From the NCBI RefSeq assembly GCF_014645815.1, contig NZ_BMML01000008.1, positions 124,001 to 188,000 of the forward strand: a stretch of DNA of 64,000 nt, written 5' to 3'. This document shows, one piece after another, positions 32,141 through 39,985 of the stretch. The DNA comes from Streptomyces fuscichromogenes (GTDB lineage: Bacteria; Actinomycetota; Actinomycetes; Streptomycetales; Streptomycetaceae). A program made the position numbers and the translations under genes. The notes beneath the pieces are model-generated. The model did not search any database and was not told the origin of the DNA. It saw only the letters and a program-made list of their open reading frames with translations. Within the stretch, counting starts at the first letter, position 1. Each line of letters starts with the position of its first letter.

Positions 32141-33166
32141 TCAGCGCTTGTCGGCAGCCACGCGCTTGTCGAACTTCCGCTCGATCCGCTCACCCCGGCG
32201 GCGGCGCCACACCACGACCGGCAGGACCGCGGCGACGGTCACGCCCTGCGGTGCCACCGAGAGGGAGGCCGCGGCGGACGACTGCGTGTTGATGCCGCTC
32301 TGGTCGAAGGTGTCCGGGATCGGCAGCGTGCCCCAGCGGTTGATCGGCCAGGCCTTGACGATGGCGCGGCCGACGACGTCCTTCACCGGGACCATGCCGT
32401 GGTGCTTGTCCGACTGGTTGTACCGCGAGTCACGGGAGTTCTGGCGGTGGTCGCCCATCACCCAGATGTAGCCCTTGGGCACGTGCACCGTGAACTGGCC
32501 GCCCTGGTCGTCGACGCTGCACGGAGTGTTGCCCGGGTACACATAAGGCTCGTTCAGCGCATGGCCGTTGACCATGAGGGGGCCGCTGTTCTTGCAGGAC
32601 ACCGTGTCGCCGCCGACGCCGATGACGCGCTTGATCAGGTCCCGCTCCTGGGCGGACGGCATCAGTCCGATCCAGCTGAGGAACGTCTGGATCGCGTTCG
32701 GCTGGGCGGTGGGCTCGCCCGCCAGCCAGTCGTCCGGGTCGTGGAAGACGACCACCTCGCCGCGCTCCGGCTCGGAGCCGAACCACGGGGTGAGCTTGTC
32801 GACCAGGACCCGGTCACCCTGCTGGAGGGTGTTCTGCATCGAGTCCGACGGGATCGAGAACGCCTGCACCAGGAACGTCTTGATCAGCAGCGCCAGCACC
32901 AGCGCGATGACGACCAGGATCGGCAGCTCCTTCCAGAAGGAGCGGGGTTTCTTCGGTGCGGGCGCGGCCGAGCCGCCGGGGTCCCCGTCCGTGCCCGCGC
33001 CGTCACCGCCGGAGTGCGGACCGTCTGCCGGGGTGCCGTCCCCGCCGGGCCCGATACCGTTTCCGGACGTCGAGTCGCCGTCTGCGGAGGGGACATTCTC
33101 CACGGGGCGCCCGCTGTGCTCCTCGCCGTCGTGTCCCGACCGTGCGCCAACCGCCACATCCCCCAC
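32141..33166 (-). CDS. sipY: Type-I signal peptidase (SipY-like)
   Basis: GTG 33166 has AAGGAG 5 nt upstream, a strong start. The 341-residue protein has a 75-residue Gly/Asp/Ser-rich cytoplasmic tail, a membrane anchor (about 78-98), catalytic Ser in SIPSDSMQNTL (DSM where the others have GSM or SSM) and Lys in LIKRVIGVGGD. Box E is intact (MGDHRQNSRDSR). A C-terminal hydrophobic segment (VTVAAVLPVVVW) precedes a basic tail. The sipX reading frame runs 164 bp into this gene in another phase. In S. lividans SipY is the major signal peptidase (literature, from memory). Confidence 0.9.
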   Translation of the reverse strand: MGDVAVGARSGHDGEEHSGRPVENVPSADGDSTSGNGIGPGGDGTPADGPHSGGDGAGTDGDPGGSAAPAPKKPRSFWKELPILVVIALVLALLIKTFLVQAFSIPSDSMQNTLQQGDRVLVDKLTPWFGSEPERGEVVVFHDPDDWLAGEPTAQPNAIQTFLSWIGLMPSAQERDLIKRVIGVGGDTVSCKNSGPLMVNGHALNEPYVYPGNTPCSVDDQGGQFTVHVPKGYIWVMGDHRQNSRDSRYNQSDKHHGMVPVKDVVGRAIVKAWPINRWGTLPIPDTFDQSGINTQSSAAASLSVAPQGVTVAAVLPVVVWRRRRGERIERKFDKRVAADKR

Positions 33167-34145
33167 GCCAACTCCTTACTCCGTGCCGCCGCCCGCGCCG
33201 TCCCCGACGCAGGCCCACCACTCCCATAACGAGCGGGAGTTCCGCAGGGCTCGGGAGTTGGATGTATCCGTTCGGATCGTCGGAGGCAACCCTATGCGAC
33301 AGCCGGGGAGCCGCGGTCGACCCCGACGCGGAGTCAGAAACGCTTGCGAAGGTTTTAGGTTCATCGAGCTTGGTCCAGTGGCCGACGGGCCAGCCGATCA
33401 TCATGGCCCGGCCCACCACCGAGGTCACGGCGACCGTGCCGCCGTAGTCGGTGTTCTGGTGGTAGCGCGAGTCGGCGGAGTTCCCCCGGTGGTCGCCCAT
33501 CACCCACAGCCGGCCCTTCGGGACCGTGATGTCGAACTCCTGGGTGGAAGGGGCGTTCCCGGGATACAGGTAGTCGCCCTCGGTCAGCGGTACGCCGTTG
33601 ACGGTCACCCGGCCCTGCGTGTCACAGCACTTGACGCGGTCGCCGCCGACGCCGATGACCCGCTTGATGAGGTCCTTCTCGTTGGCGGACGGCAACAGGC
33701 CGATGAAGGTGAGCCCTTCCTTGACCTGCTTGACCACGATCGGGTCGTTCGCCTTGGTGGTCTGCTCGTCGTTCAGCCAGCCGCCCGGGTCGTGGAAGAC
33801 GACGACGTCGCCGCGGTGCGGTTTCCACCCGAACCACGGGGTGAACTTGTCGACCAGGACGCGGTCGCCGATCCGGATCGTCTGCTCCATGGAGCCCGAC
33901 GGGATCACGAAGGCCTGGACGAGGAACGTCTTCAGCACCAGCGCTATCAGGACGGCCACGCCGACCAGCAGCGGTATCTCCCGCACCGCACCGCGCCTGC
34001 GCTTGCGCTTGACCTTGCGCTGCAGCTTGCGCCGCTCCGCGCGGGAACGGCCGCCGGAGGAGCCGGAGGTGCGCCGGGCCCCGGTGGGCAGCAGGTTGGC
34101 GGCGCCGTCGGTCGACAGGCCGCGGGGCCTGCCCCGGTTACCCAT
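33003..34145 (-). CDS. sipX: Type-I signal peptidase (SipX-like) with long 3' overlap
   Basis: ATG 34145 overlaps the sipW stop by 8 bp. The 380-residue frame has a basic N-tail, membrane anchor (about 58-78), catalytic Ser in VIPSGSMEQTI, Lys in LIKRVIGVGGD and box E MGDHRGNSADSR. The enzyme proper ends near residue 300. Next comes a short hydrophobic ELPLVMGVVGL, then about 60 Arg/Gly-rich residues read from DNA that also encodes the start of sipY in another phase. That tail looks like read-through rather than a domain, so the functional end of the protein is uncertain. Confidence 0.85.
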   Translation of the reverse strand: MGNRGRPRGLSTDGAANLLPTGARRTSGSSGGRSRAERRKLQRKVKRKRRRGAVREIPLLVGVAVLIALVLKTFLVQAFVIPSGSMEQTIRIGDRVLVDKFTPWFGWKPHRGDVVVFHDPGGWLNDEQTTKANDPIVVKQVKEGLTFIGLLPSANEKDLIKRVIGVGGDRVKCCDTQGRVTVNGVPLTEGDYLYPGNAPSTQEFDITVPKGRLWVMGDHRGNSADSRYHQNTDYGGTVAVTSVVGRAMMIGWPVGHWTKLDEPKTFASVSDSASGSTAAPRLSHRVASDDPNGYIQLPSPAELPLVMGVVGLRRGRRGRRHGVRSWRGGCGGWRTVGTRRRGAQRAPRGECPLRRRRLDVRKRYRARRGRHPGRRSALRR

Positions 34146-34833
34146 GGGACGCCCCGGCCCCCGGCACGCGCGCGTAGGCGGCGGGACGGGTGAGGTGGGT
34201 CCAGTGGGCGTACGGCAGGATGATCCAGTCGGCCCGGCCGATGACCTTGTCGACGGGGACCATGCCGCCGCCGGGCGAGCCGAGGTGGTCGCGGGAGTCG
34301 CTGGAGTCGCTGCGGTGGTCGCCGAGGACGAAGAGCCTGCCGCCGGGTACGACGACGTCGAAGGCCACGGTGGAGGGGGTGTCCCCGGGATAGAGGAACG
34401 CGGTCTCGTCGACCGGCCGGCCGTTCACTTCGATCCTCCCCTTCTTGTCGCAGCAGACCACATGGTCTCCTCCCACACCGACGACGCGTTTGATGTAGTC
34501 GGCGTCCCCGAAAGAGCCGGAGCCGTCGAACACCACGACATCTCCCCGGCGCGGCCCGGCACCGAAACGGTACGCCAACTTATTTACGAGAACGCGGTCC
34601 CCGATCCTCAATCCCTGTTCCATGGATCCGCTGGGAATCTGGAATGGTTGCGCCACGAAAGTGTTGAGGACGAGCAAAAACGCCAGGCAGGCGAAGAGAG
34701 TGAGGGTGAACCAGCCACCCGGCAGCCAGTCGGCGAGCCGCGCCACCAACGCGAAACGCGACCGGTCCTCCACGGCCTCTGGTGCGGGGCGGGAGGAGCG
34801 GTCGCGCTCCGTCTGCTGTGCTTCGGTGTCCAT
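34138..34833 (-). CDS. sipW: Type-I signal peptidase (SipW-like)
   Basis: A 231-residue signal peptidase with one N-terminal membrane anchor (about 42-60), catalytic Ser in QIPSGSMEQGL, Lys in YIKRVVGVGGD and box E LGDHRSDSSDSRD. Unlike SipX/Y/Z it lacks a C-terminal membrane segment. It is first of the four-gene run and 83 bp after rplS. The acidic N-tail (MDTEAQQTERDR) is cytoplasmic. Confidence 0.9.
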   Translation of the reverse strand: MDTEAQQTERDRSSRPAPEAVEDRSRFALVARLADWLPGGWFTLTLFACLAFLLVLNTFVAQPFQIPSGSMEQGLRIGDRVLVNKLAYRFGAGPRRGDVVVFDGSGSFGDADYIKRVVGVGGDHVVCCDKKGRIEVNGRPVDETAFLYPGDTPSTVAFDVVVPGGRLFVLGDHRSDSSDSRDHLGSPGGGMVPVDKVIGRADWIILPYAHWTHLTRPAAYARVPGAGASHG

Positions 34834-34916
34834 CGGGGCCAGATGCTATCCGGCCTCGATGAGACTCCCTCTTACCGGCTCGGCCGCCCAAGGCTTCCGG
34901 GTGCCGGCACGCGACA

Positions 34917-35267
34917 TCAGTTGTCGCGCTTCTCCTTGATCTTCGCGGCCTTACCGCGCAGCTCGCGCAGGTAGTAGAGCTTGGCGCGACGCACGTCACC
35001 GCGGGTGACGAGCTCGATCTTCTCGACGATCGGGGTGTGCACCGGGAAGGTGCGCTCGACGCCGACGGAGAAGGAGACCTTGCGGACCGTGAAGGTCTCG
35101 CGGACACCGCTGCCCTGGCGGCGGATCACAACGCCCTTGAACTGCTGCACACGGGAGCGGTTGCCCTCGATGACGCGGACGTGGACGTTGACGGTGTCAC
35201 CCGGGCGGAAGGCCGGGACGTCGCTGCGCAGCGACGCGGCGTCGACGGTGTCGAGCAGGTGAGACAT
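34917..35267 (-). CDS. rplS: 50S ribosomal protein L19
   Basis: A 116-residue L19; ATG 35267 gives the conserved start MSHLLDTVDAASLRSD, while a GTG at 35294 would add nine unconserved residues. Core motifs are FRPGDTVNVHVRVIEGN, VIRRQGSGVRETFTVRKVS and the C-terminal RAKLYYLRELRGKAAKIKE. It sits at the 30S-50S interface. Placed between trmD and sipW, as in other streptomycetes. Confidence 0.97.
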   Translation of the reverse strand: MSHLLDTVDAASLRSDVPAFRPGDTVNVHVRVIEGNRSRVQQFKGVVIRRQGSGVRETFTVRKVSFSVGVERTFPVHTPIVEKIELVTRGDVRRAKLYYLRELRGKAAKIKEKRDN

Positions 35268-35403
35268 TTCGTCTGCTTTCTTCGCTGATGCCACAGGTCA
35301 TCAACGGAAACTAGGTGTTCCATGAGGACTGCCGTGCGGGTCGGGGCGGGCGTCGTCTCCCCCTGCGGCAGGGGCGCACGCCGGACGGACGCACAACAGC
35401 GGT

Positions 35404-36237
35404 CTATTCTTCCACGCCCTCTGGCCTGCGCCAAAATCGGCCGTGGGGTGCGCCCTCCGGGTCCGGGGCCCAGCCCAGGATGGAGAGCATCTCGCGGTCC
35501 TTCTTGTCGAAGGCCTTGGGGTCGCAGCGCTCGATCAGGTCGGGCCGGTGCGCGGCGGTCCGCTTGAGGGCCTCGTCGCGGCGCCAGCGGGCGATCTTGC
35601 CGTGGTGGCCGCTGAGCAGCACGTCGGGGATGTCCAGGCCGCGCCAGACGGGCGGCTTGGTGTAGACGGGCCCCTCCAGCAGGTTCGCCATGGCGCCGGG
35701 CGCGAAGGAGTCGTCACGGTGCGACTCGGCGTTGCCGAGGACACCGGGCAGCAGCCGCGCCACGGCCTCCGTGATCACCAGGACGGCCGCCTCGCCGCCG
35801 GCGAGGACGTAGTCGCCGATGGAGACCTCGTAAACCGGCATCCGGGTGGCGTACTCGTCCATGACGCGCCGGTCGATGCCCTCGTAGCGGGCCGGCGTGA
35901 AGATCAGCCAGGGCCGCTCGGAGAGTTCGACGGCGAGTTCCTGGGTGAACGGGCGGCCGCTCGGGGTGGGCACGATCAGCGCGGGCGCGTGCGAGCCGGT
36001 CTCGTAGCCGTCGGCGAGCACGGTGTCGAGGGCGTCGCCCCAGGGCTCGGTCTTCATGACCATGCCCGGCCCGCCGCCGTACGGGGTGTCGTCGACCGTG
36101 TTGTGCCGGTCGTACGTCCAGGCGCGCAGGTCGTGGACGTGGACGCCGAGCTGCCCACGCGCGCGTGCCTTGCCGACCAGCGAGACGTTCAGGGGGTCGA
36201 GGTACTCGGGAAAGATCGTGACGACGTCGAGGCGCAT
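35404..36237 (-). CDS. trmD: tRNA (guanine-N1)-methyltransferase
   Basis: A 277-residue SPOUT enzyme that methylates G37 of tRNAs with G36. The knot region is clear: YEVSIGDYVLAGGEAAVLV and HRDDSF, plus the start MRLDVVTIFPEY and RYEGIDRRVMD. The C-terminus is about 25 residues longer than E. coli TrmD. The gene follows rimM with a 3-bp gap, in the rpsP-khpA-rimM-trmD operon. Confidence 0.97.
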   Translation of the reverse strand: MRLDVVTIFPEYLDPLNVSLVGKARARGQLGVHVHDLRAWTYDRHNTVDDTPYGGGPGMVMKTEPWGDALDTVLADGYETGSHAPALIVPTPSGRPFTQELAVELSERPWLIFTPARYEGIDRRVMDEYATRMPVYEVSIGDYVLAGGEAAVLVITEAVARLLPGVLGNAESHRDDSFAPGAMANLLEGPVYTKPPVWRGLDIPDVLLSGHHGKIARWRRDEALKRTAAHRPDLIERCDPKAFDKKDREMLSILGWAPDPEGAPHGRFWRRPEGVEE

Positions 36238-36240
36238 CTC

Positions 36241-36783
36241 TTACGACTCTTCCCGTGCCGACGCGATCTCTGCCTGGTCGTCGATCAGGCCCGGCGGGGG
36301 CGCGATGACCGCCTTCTGCTCCTCCAGGTCGATCTCGGTGACGATCTCCTCGACGAAGGGGATCATCACCTCGCTGCCGTCGGGGCGCTCGACGATGAAC
36401 AGGTCCTGGGAGGGCAGGTGCGAGATCTCGGTGATCCGGCCGACCTCGGTGCCGTCGACGGTGACCACGTCCAGGTCCATGAGCTGGTGGTCGTAGTACT
36501 CGTCCTCGCCCTCGGGCAGTTCCTCCGGGTCGATCTCGGCGATCAGGAGGGTGTTGCGCAGGGCCTCGGCGCCGGTGCGGTCCTTGACGCCCTCGAAGCG
36601 CAGGAGCAGCCGGCCGCTGTGCACCCGGCCGGTCTCGATGGTGAGCGGTCCCGTGGACGCGGGATCGGTGGCGAGTACTGCGCCGGGCGCGAGCCTGAGC
36701 TCCGGCTCGTCGGTACGTACCTCGACGGTGACCTCGCCCTTGATGCCGTGGGCGCGGCCGATCCGTGCGACTACCAGCTGCAC
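36241..36783 (-). CDS. rimM: 16S rRNA processing protein RimM
   Basis: A 180-residue RimM with an N-terminal beta-barrel starting VVARIGRAHGIKGEVTVEVRT (first 20 residues shown are typical) and a C-terminal PRC-barrel around EYYDHQLMDLDVV and VPFVEEI-type sequence (MIPFVEEIVTEIDL). It assists 30S head maturation and binds S19. It precedes trmD by 3 bp. It is separated from the KH-protein gene by a gap with a hairpin. Confidence 0.95.
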   Translation of the reverse strand: MQLVVARIGRAHGIKGEVTVEVRTDEPELRLAPGAVLATDPASTGPLTIETGRVHSGRLLLRFEGVKDRTGAEALRNTLLIAEIDPEELPEGEDEYYDHQLMDLDVVTVDGTEVGRITEISHLPSQDLFIVERPDGSEVMIPFVEEIVTEIDLEEQKAVIAPPPGLIDDQAEIASAREES

Positions 36784-36800
36784 TGTGCCTGTTCTCCTGT

Positions 36801-36840
36801 CGTCTCCTGCCCGTACGGCTCGTCTCCTGCTCGTACGGCC
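36801..36840. repeat. 20-bp direct repeat before rimM
   Basis: Two adjacent 20-bp units, cgtctcctgcccgtacggct and its near copy, lie in the leader of rimM. On the coding strand each contains AGGAGACG, so the repeat duplicates a possible ribosome-binding motif. Confidence 0.85.
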
Positions 36841-36852
36841 TCATACGACTAC

Positions 36853-36888
36853 GGGCCGGGGACGGCCGGTAGCGGCCCTCCCCGGCCC
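36853..36888 (-). terminator. Hairpin between the KH-protein gene and rimM
   Basis: Arms gggccgggg and ccccggccc (9 bp) with an inner ggcc/ggcc stem. It may attenuate transcription within the rpsP operon. Confidence 0.55.
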
Positions 36889-36908
36889 GAGCCGGTGCTG
36901 CGAAAGCG

Positions 36909-37148
36909 TCAGCGGACGTGGTCGACGTCGACGAGGTCGACGCGGACTCCGCGACCGCCGATGGCGCCCACGACGGTACGCAGGGCACGCGCGGTGCGGC
37001 CGTTGCGGCCGATCACCTTGCCGAGGTCGTCGGGGTGCACCCGGACCTCCAGCACGCGCCCGCGGCGCAGGTTGCGCGAGGCGACCTGCACGTCGTCAGG
37101 GTTGTCGACGATGCCCTTCACGAGGTGCTCAAGCGCCTCTTCGAGCAT
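36909..37148 (-). CDS. khpA: KH-domain RNA-binding protein
   Basis: A 79-residue single KH-domain protein with the GxxG loop in VIGRNGRTARALR. It begins MLEEALEHLVKGIVD. KhpA proteins bind RNA and in Gram-positive bacteria act with KhpB on cell envelope gene expression. It stands 5 bp after rpsP in the standard rpsP-khpA-rimM-trmD order, which supports the name. Confidence 0.93.
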   Translation of the reverse strand: MLEEALEHLVKGIVDNPDDVQVASRNLRRGRVLEVRVHPDDLGKVIGRNGRTARALRTVVGAIGGRGVRVDLVDVDHVR

Positions 37149-37153
37149 GCTGC

Positions 37154-37573
37154 TCAGGCCTCGGTCGACTCGGACTCAGCCGCGGCCTCGTCCTTCTTCT
37201 CAGCCTTCTTCTTCTGGGTGATCGCCTCACCCTTGCCCTCGTCGTCACCGCCGAGCGCCTCGAACGACGGACGCGTGGCCTTCGGAGCCGCCACGAGCAG
37301 CGGCGCCGGGGCGGGCTCGCCCTTGAACTTCTGCCAGTCGCCGGTCTTCTTCAGGATGGCGAGCACGGGCTCGGTCGGCTGGGCGCCGACGCCGAGCCAG
37401 TAGGCGGCGCGCTCGGCGTCCACCTCGATGACCGACGGGTTGTAGGTCGGGTGGTACTTGCCGATCTCCTCGATCGCACGGCCGTCACGGCGGGTGCGGG
37501 AGTCGGCGACGACGATGCGGTAGTGAGGCGAACGGATCTTGCCCAGACGCTTCAGCTTGATCTTGACTGCCAC
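37154..37573 (-). CDS. rpsP: 30S ribosomal protein S16
   Basis: A 139-residue S16. The core (1-85: MAVKIKLKRLGKIRSPHYRI, DSRTRRDGRAIEEIGKYHP) is canonical. A 50-residue C-terminal tail, Ala/Lys/Glu-rich (KKKAEKKDEAAAESESTEA), is longer than in E. coli (82 residues) and typical of actinobacteria. First gene of its operon. Confidence 0.97.
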   Translation of the reverse strand: MAVKIKLKRLGKIRSPHYRIVVADSRTRRDGRAIEEIGKYHPTYNPSVIEVDAERAAYWLGVGAQPTEPVLAILKKTGDWQKFKGEPAPAPLLVAAPKATRPSFEALGGDDEGKGEAITQKKKAEKKDEAAAESESTEA

Positions 37574-37804
37574 GGGAGTGGGTTCTCCTGGTTTTGACGT
37601 GGTTGGGCACGGCGAGACTGCCGCGTGGGGTTGCGGTACCCGAGTGCCCGATGGACGCGTCAGCCGGAGGAGAGAGGGGTCCTGTGCGGCTGTCGAGTAC
37701 AGCTAGCCATTGTGCCACACCCCGCGGGTCGCTTTTGGCCGACGGGTGGGCAGGGCGGCTCCGGGCATGCCGGAGAGGCACCCGGCGTGGAGGTGAAGTC
37801 ACGT

Positions 37805-37865
37805 CGGGTGCGCTGACCGGCGCCGACAGCGTGCCGTCCGCGGCTGCCACGAGCAGCCGTGGCCT
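37805..37865 (-). repeat. Dispersed repeat element (family B), reverse copy
   Basis: On the minus strand it reads cacggctgctcgtggcagcc, then gcggacggcacgctgtcggcgccggt, matching the permease copy (8447-8473) and the 25139-25191 copy. It lies between rpsP and the SprT-like gene and overlaps the last bases of that gene. The rest of the 37574-37863 gap shows no gene. Confidence 0.7.
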
Positions 37866-38460
37866 ATGCCGCTCCCACGACCTCCGGGATGCGGAACGGC
37901 TTGCCGCAGCCGCCGCAGACGATGGGTGCCTGGGCCAGGACCGACGGGACCACCCGGACGTTGCGACCGCAGTCGCACACCGCCTTGACGCGTACGCCGC
38001 CGCCGGAGGAGCCGTGGCGGGCGGCCGGGCCGCGGAAGGTGCGGGAGGTGTCGGCGGACGTGGCCACCGTGTGCGCCTTGAGAGCGCGCTGGAGTCTCTC
38101 GATGGTCGGGCGATAGCGTCGCTTGGCCTCGGGGTTGAGCGTGACCAGCGAGAAGCCGCTGCTGGGATGCGGCTCGTCGGGGTGGTCCAGGCCCAGCTCC
38201 TCGGCGATCGCGAGGAATCGGCGGTTGTGGTAGCGGCCGGCCCGTGAGGTGTCGCGCACTCCGCGGGAGGCGGCGATGCCGTGGACTGCCTCATGGAGCA
38301 GCCGCTCGAAGGAGAGCTCGTGACCGCACGCGGACGACGACTCCCCGATCAGGGACTCTGGCGCGGCAAGGTCCGGCAGCTCGGGGTGGTACCGCTGAAT
38401 GTCGGCCCACGCCTGCGCCAGCTCTGCGGCGAGTACAGGTGGTGTCTGTGTCGTGCTCAC
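37864..38460 (-). CDS. SprT-like zinc protein with C-terminal zinc ribbon
   Basis: The 198-residue protein has HEAVHGIA (about residues 56-63) followed at about 20 residues by RYHNRRFLAIAEELGL. This is the HExxH...H-x(3)-F pattern of SprT/Spartan-type metallopeptidases. The C-terminus (about 155-190) has CDCG and CGGCG, a probable zinc ribbon. It has no signal peptide, so it is cytoplasmic. SprT-type proteins in other organisms cut DNA-protein cross-links; that role here is inference. Clients and regulation unknown. It has its own leader of over 500 bp. Confidence 0.7.
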   Translation of the reverse strand: MSTTQTPPVLAAELAQAWADIQRYHPELPDLAAPESLIGESSSACGHELSFERLLHEAVHGIAASRGVRDTSRAGRYHNRRFLAIAEELGLDHPDEPHPSSGFSLVTLNPEAKRRYRPTIERLQRALKAHTVATSADTSRTFRGPAARHGSSGGGVRVKAVCDCGRNVRVVPSVLAQAPIVCGGCGKPFRIPEVVGAA

Positions 38461-39015
38461 GTAATGAGAACGAGCGGGAGTGCCCCTGTGTTCCTATTCC
38501 GGGCCATCCCAAATAATTTGCACGTACCCGTCAGTTGCCGCTGATGCGTGGAGACGAGCACGGGTGCGCTGATCTGCGGAGAAGCCTCACAGCTCATACC
38601 AAGCCGGTGCGTAGTCTGACGTACGACCCGCCGCGTACCCCTGGCCCGGACGCCTCGGCGACGGAGGCCGGCGGATACGCAAGAGGCGTTTCGGTCGCTC
38701 TCGTGGCGGAAGCCCCACTCCGGTCAGCGTCCGCGACGGCCACGACGTTACTTGCCGGCGGCCGGACTCCGAGCGGTCGCCATGTCGGCCGGCCATGGCC
38801 GGAACCGCCGTGTCGTGGGTCCGATGGTAGAGCCCCAAGTTGCCGGGATGTGAAATCTCGCCACAGTCACAGCGCCCGTACAAGCCGGGACCCGCGACCC
38901 CTGGACGCCACCGCGAGCCCGGAGTTATGTGGCATAGGTGGGAAGTGCGAGCGCACGGCACGGGGGCCACAGAATCGGTCAGTGCGTAACTCTCGGCGGA
39001 TTGGGGCGCTTACCT
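38461..39015. other. Divergent intergenic region
   Basis: A 555-bp gap between the SprT-like and methyltransferase-like genes. An AT-rich patch (tcccaaataatttgcac, about 38508-38524) lies close upstream of the SprT-like gene and may be its promoter. Open frames such as the 127-codon minus-strand one at 38587-38970 have a Cys/His/Arg-rich composition unlike the neighbours. I do not call a gene. Confidence 0.5.
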
Positions 39016-39876
39016 ATGACACCTACGCTCGTGCGGCAGCACCGGTCTCACGCGGACTCCTCCCCCCGCGTGGACCTGTGGGCACGCGCGCGTGACTGGT
39101 CCGAGATCCAGGAGCGGATGCTGGTGCCGCTCTACGAGACCGTCCACGAGCGACTCGAAGTGGGCCCCGCCACCCGGCTGCTCGGCCTGCGCTGCGGTTC
39201 CGGTCTCGCCCTGCTGATGGCGGCGGCCAGAGGGGCCGCGGTCACCGGTGTCGACTCCGCCCCCGAACGGCTCGCCCTCGCCCGTGAGCGGCTGCTGCCC
39301 GACCCCGCCGCCGGCCCACGCGCGCGTGGCCGTGCCGCCCGGATCGTCGAGGGCAGGCCCGGGGACGCGGCGGATCCACGGGCGCCGGGGTACGACGTGA
39401 TCACCGCCTTCGACCCGATCGGCTGCCGGGCCGGCGACGCCGAGGGGCTCGGGGGCCTGCTCGCCGAGGCGACGCCGCTGGCGGAGCGCGGGGCGGCCGT
39501 GGTGCTGGCCGGCTGGGGTCCGCCGGAACGGTGTGCGACCTCGTCCGTGCTGCGCGTGGCCGCGAGATTGGCTGATCCTTTGCGAAGCTCCGGAAGGTGG
39601 CGTCCGGCGCGCCGTGACGATCTGGAGGAGGTCGCCCAGCGGGCCGGTCTGCGGATCGACGGCTCCGGGCGGGTCTCCTGCCCGTTCGGGTACGCCGACA
39701 CCGACAGCGCGGTGCGGGGGCTGCTGTCGACCGGGCTGTTCGACGCGGGGATTTCGGCGGCCGGCGAGGAGCAGGTCGGCAAGGAGCTGGCCGAGGCGCT
39801 CCACCCGCACCAGCGTGCGGACGGCACGGTGTGGATGCCGAATGTGTTCCGGTACCTGATCGCACGGGTTCGCTGA
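39016..39876 (+). CDS. SAM-methyltransferase-like protein with degenerate motif I
   Basis: The 286-residue product is started at ATG 39016 (GGGGCGC upstream). It has a class-I methyltransferase layout: motif I LLGLRCGSGLALLMAA, where an acidic D/E-x-GCGxG is expected, and motif II acidic VTGVDSAPERL. The later region has GYDVITAFDPI. The C-terminal part (WRPARRDDLEEVAQRAGLRI) also resembles ubiquinone-type methyltransferases. Loss of the conserved Asp in motif I leaves activity open. Substrate unknown. A convergent repeat-hairpin region separates it from ftsH. Confidence 0.75.
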   Translation: MTPTLVRQHRSHADSSPRVDLWARARDWSEIQERMLVPLYETVHERLEVGPATRLLGLRCGSGLALLMAAARGAAVTGVDSAPERLALARERLLPDPAAGPRARGRAARIVEGRPGDAADPRAPGYDVITAFDPIGCRAGDAEGLGGLLAEATPLAERGAAVVLAGWGPPERCATSSVLRVAARLADPLRSSGRWRPARRDDLEEVAQRAGLRIDGSGRVSCPFGYADTDSAVRGLLSTGLFDAGISAAGEEQVGKELAEALHPHQRADGTVWMPNVFRYLIARVR

Positions 39877-39901
39877 CACCGGGTCTCGGCCGACCTTTCG
39901 G

Positions 39902-39985
39902 GTGCGGCGCCGTGGAGCCGCACATCGACACAGCCCCGCGCCCCTTTCAGGGCGCCGAAGCCGGGGCGCTCAAGCCGGGGCGCTC
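39902..39985. terminator. Convergent terminator with family A-like hairpin and 14-bp direct repeat
   Basis: Hairpin gtgcggc/gccgcac (39902-39923), then hairpin gcgccc/gggcgc (39938-39955) within cagccccgcgcccctttcag, which resembles the core of family A. Two copies of aagccggggcgctc (39958-39985) follow; the second overlaps the ftsH stop codon. Confidence 0.65.

Noticed and set aside
38587..38970. A 127-codon minus-strand frame in the 555-bp gap
   Set aside because: It has no start signal and no family match, and its composition is unlike the neighbours.
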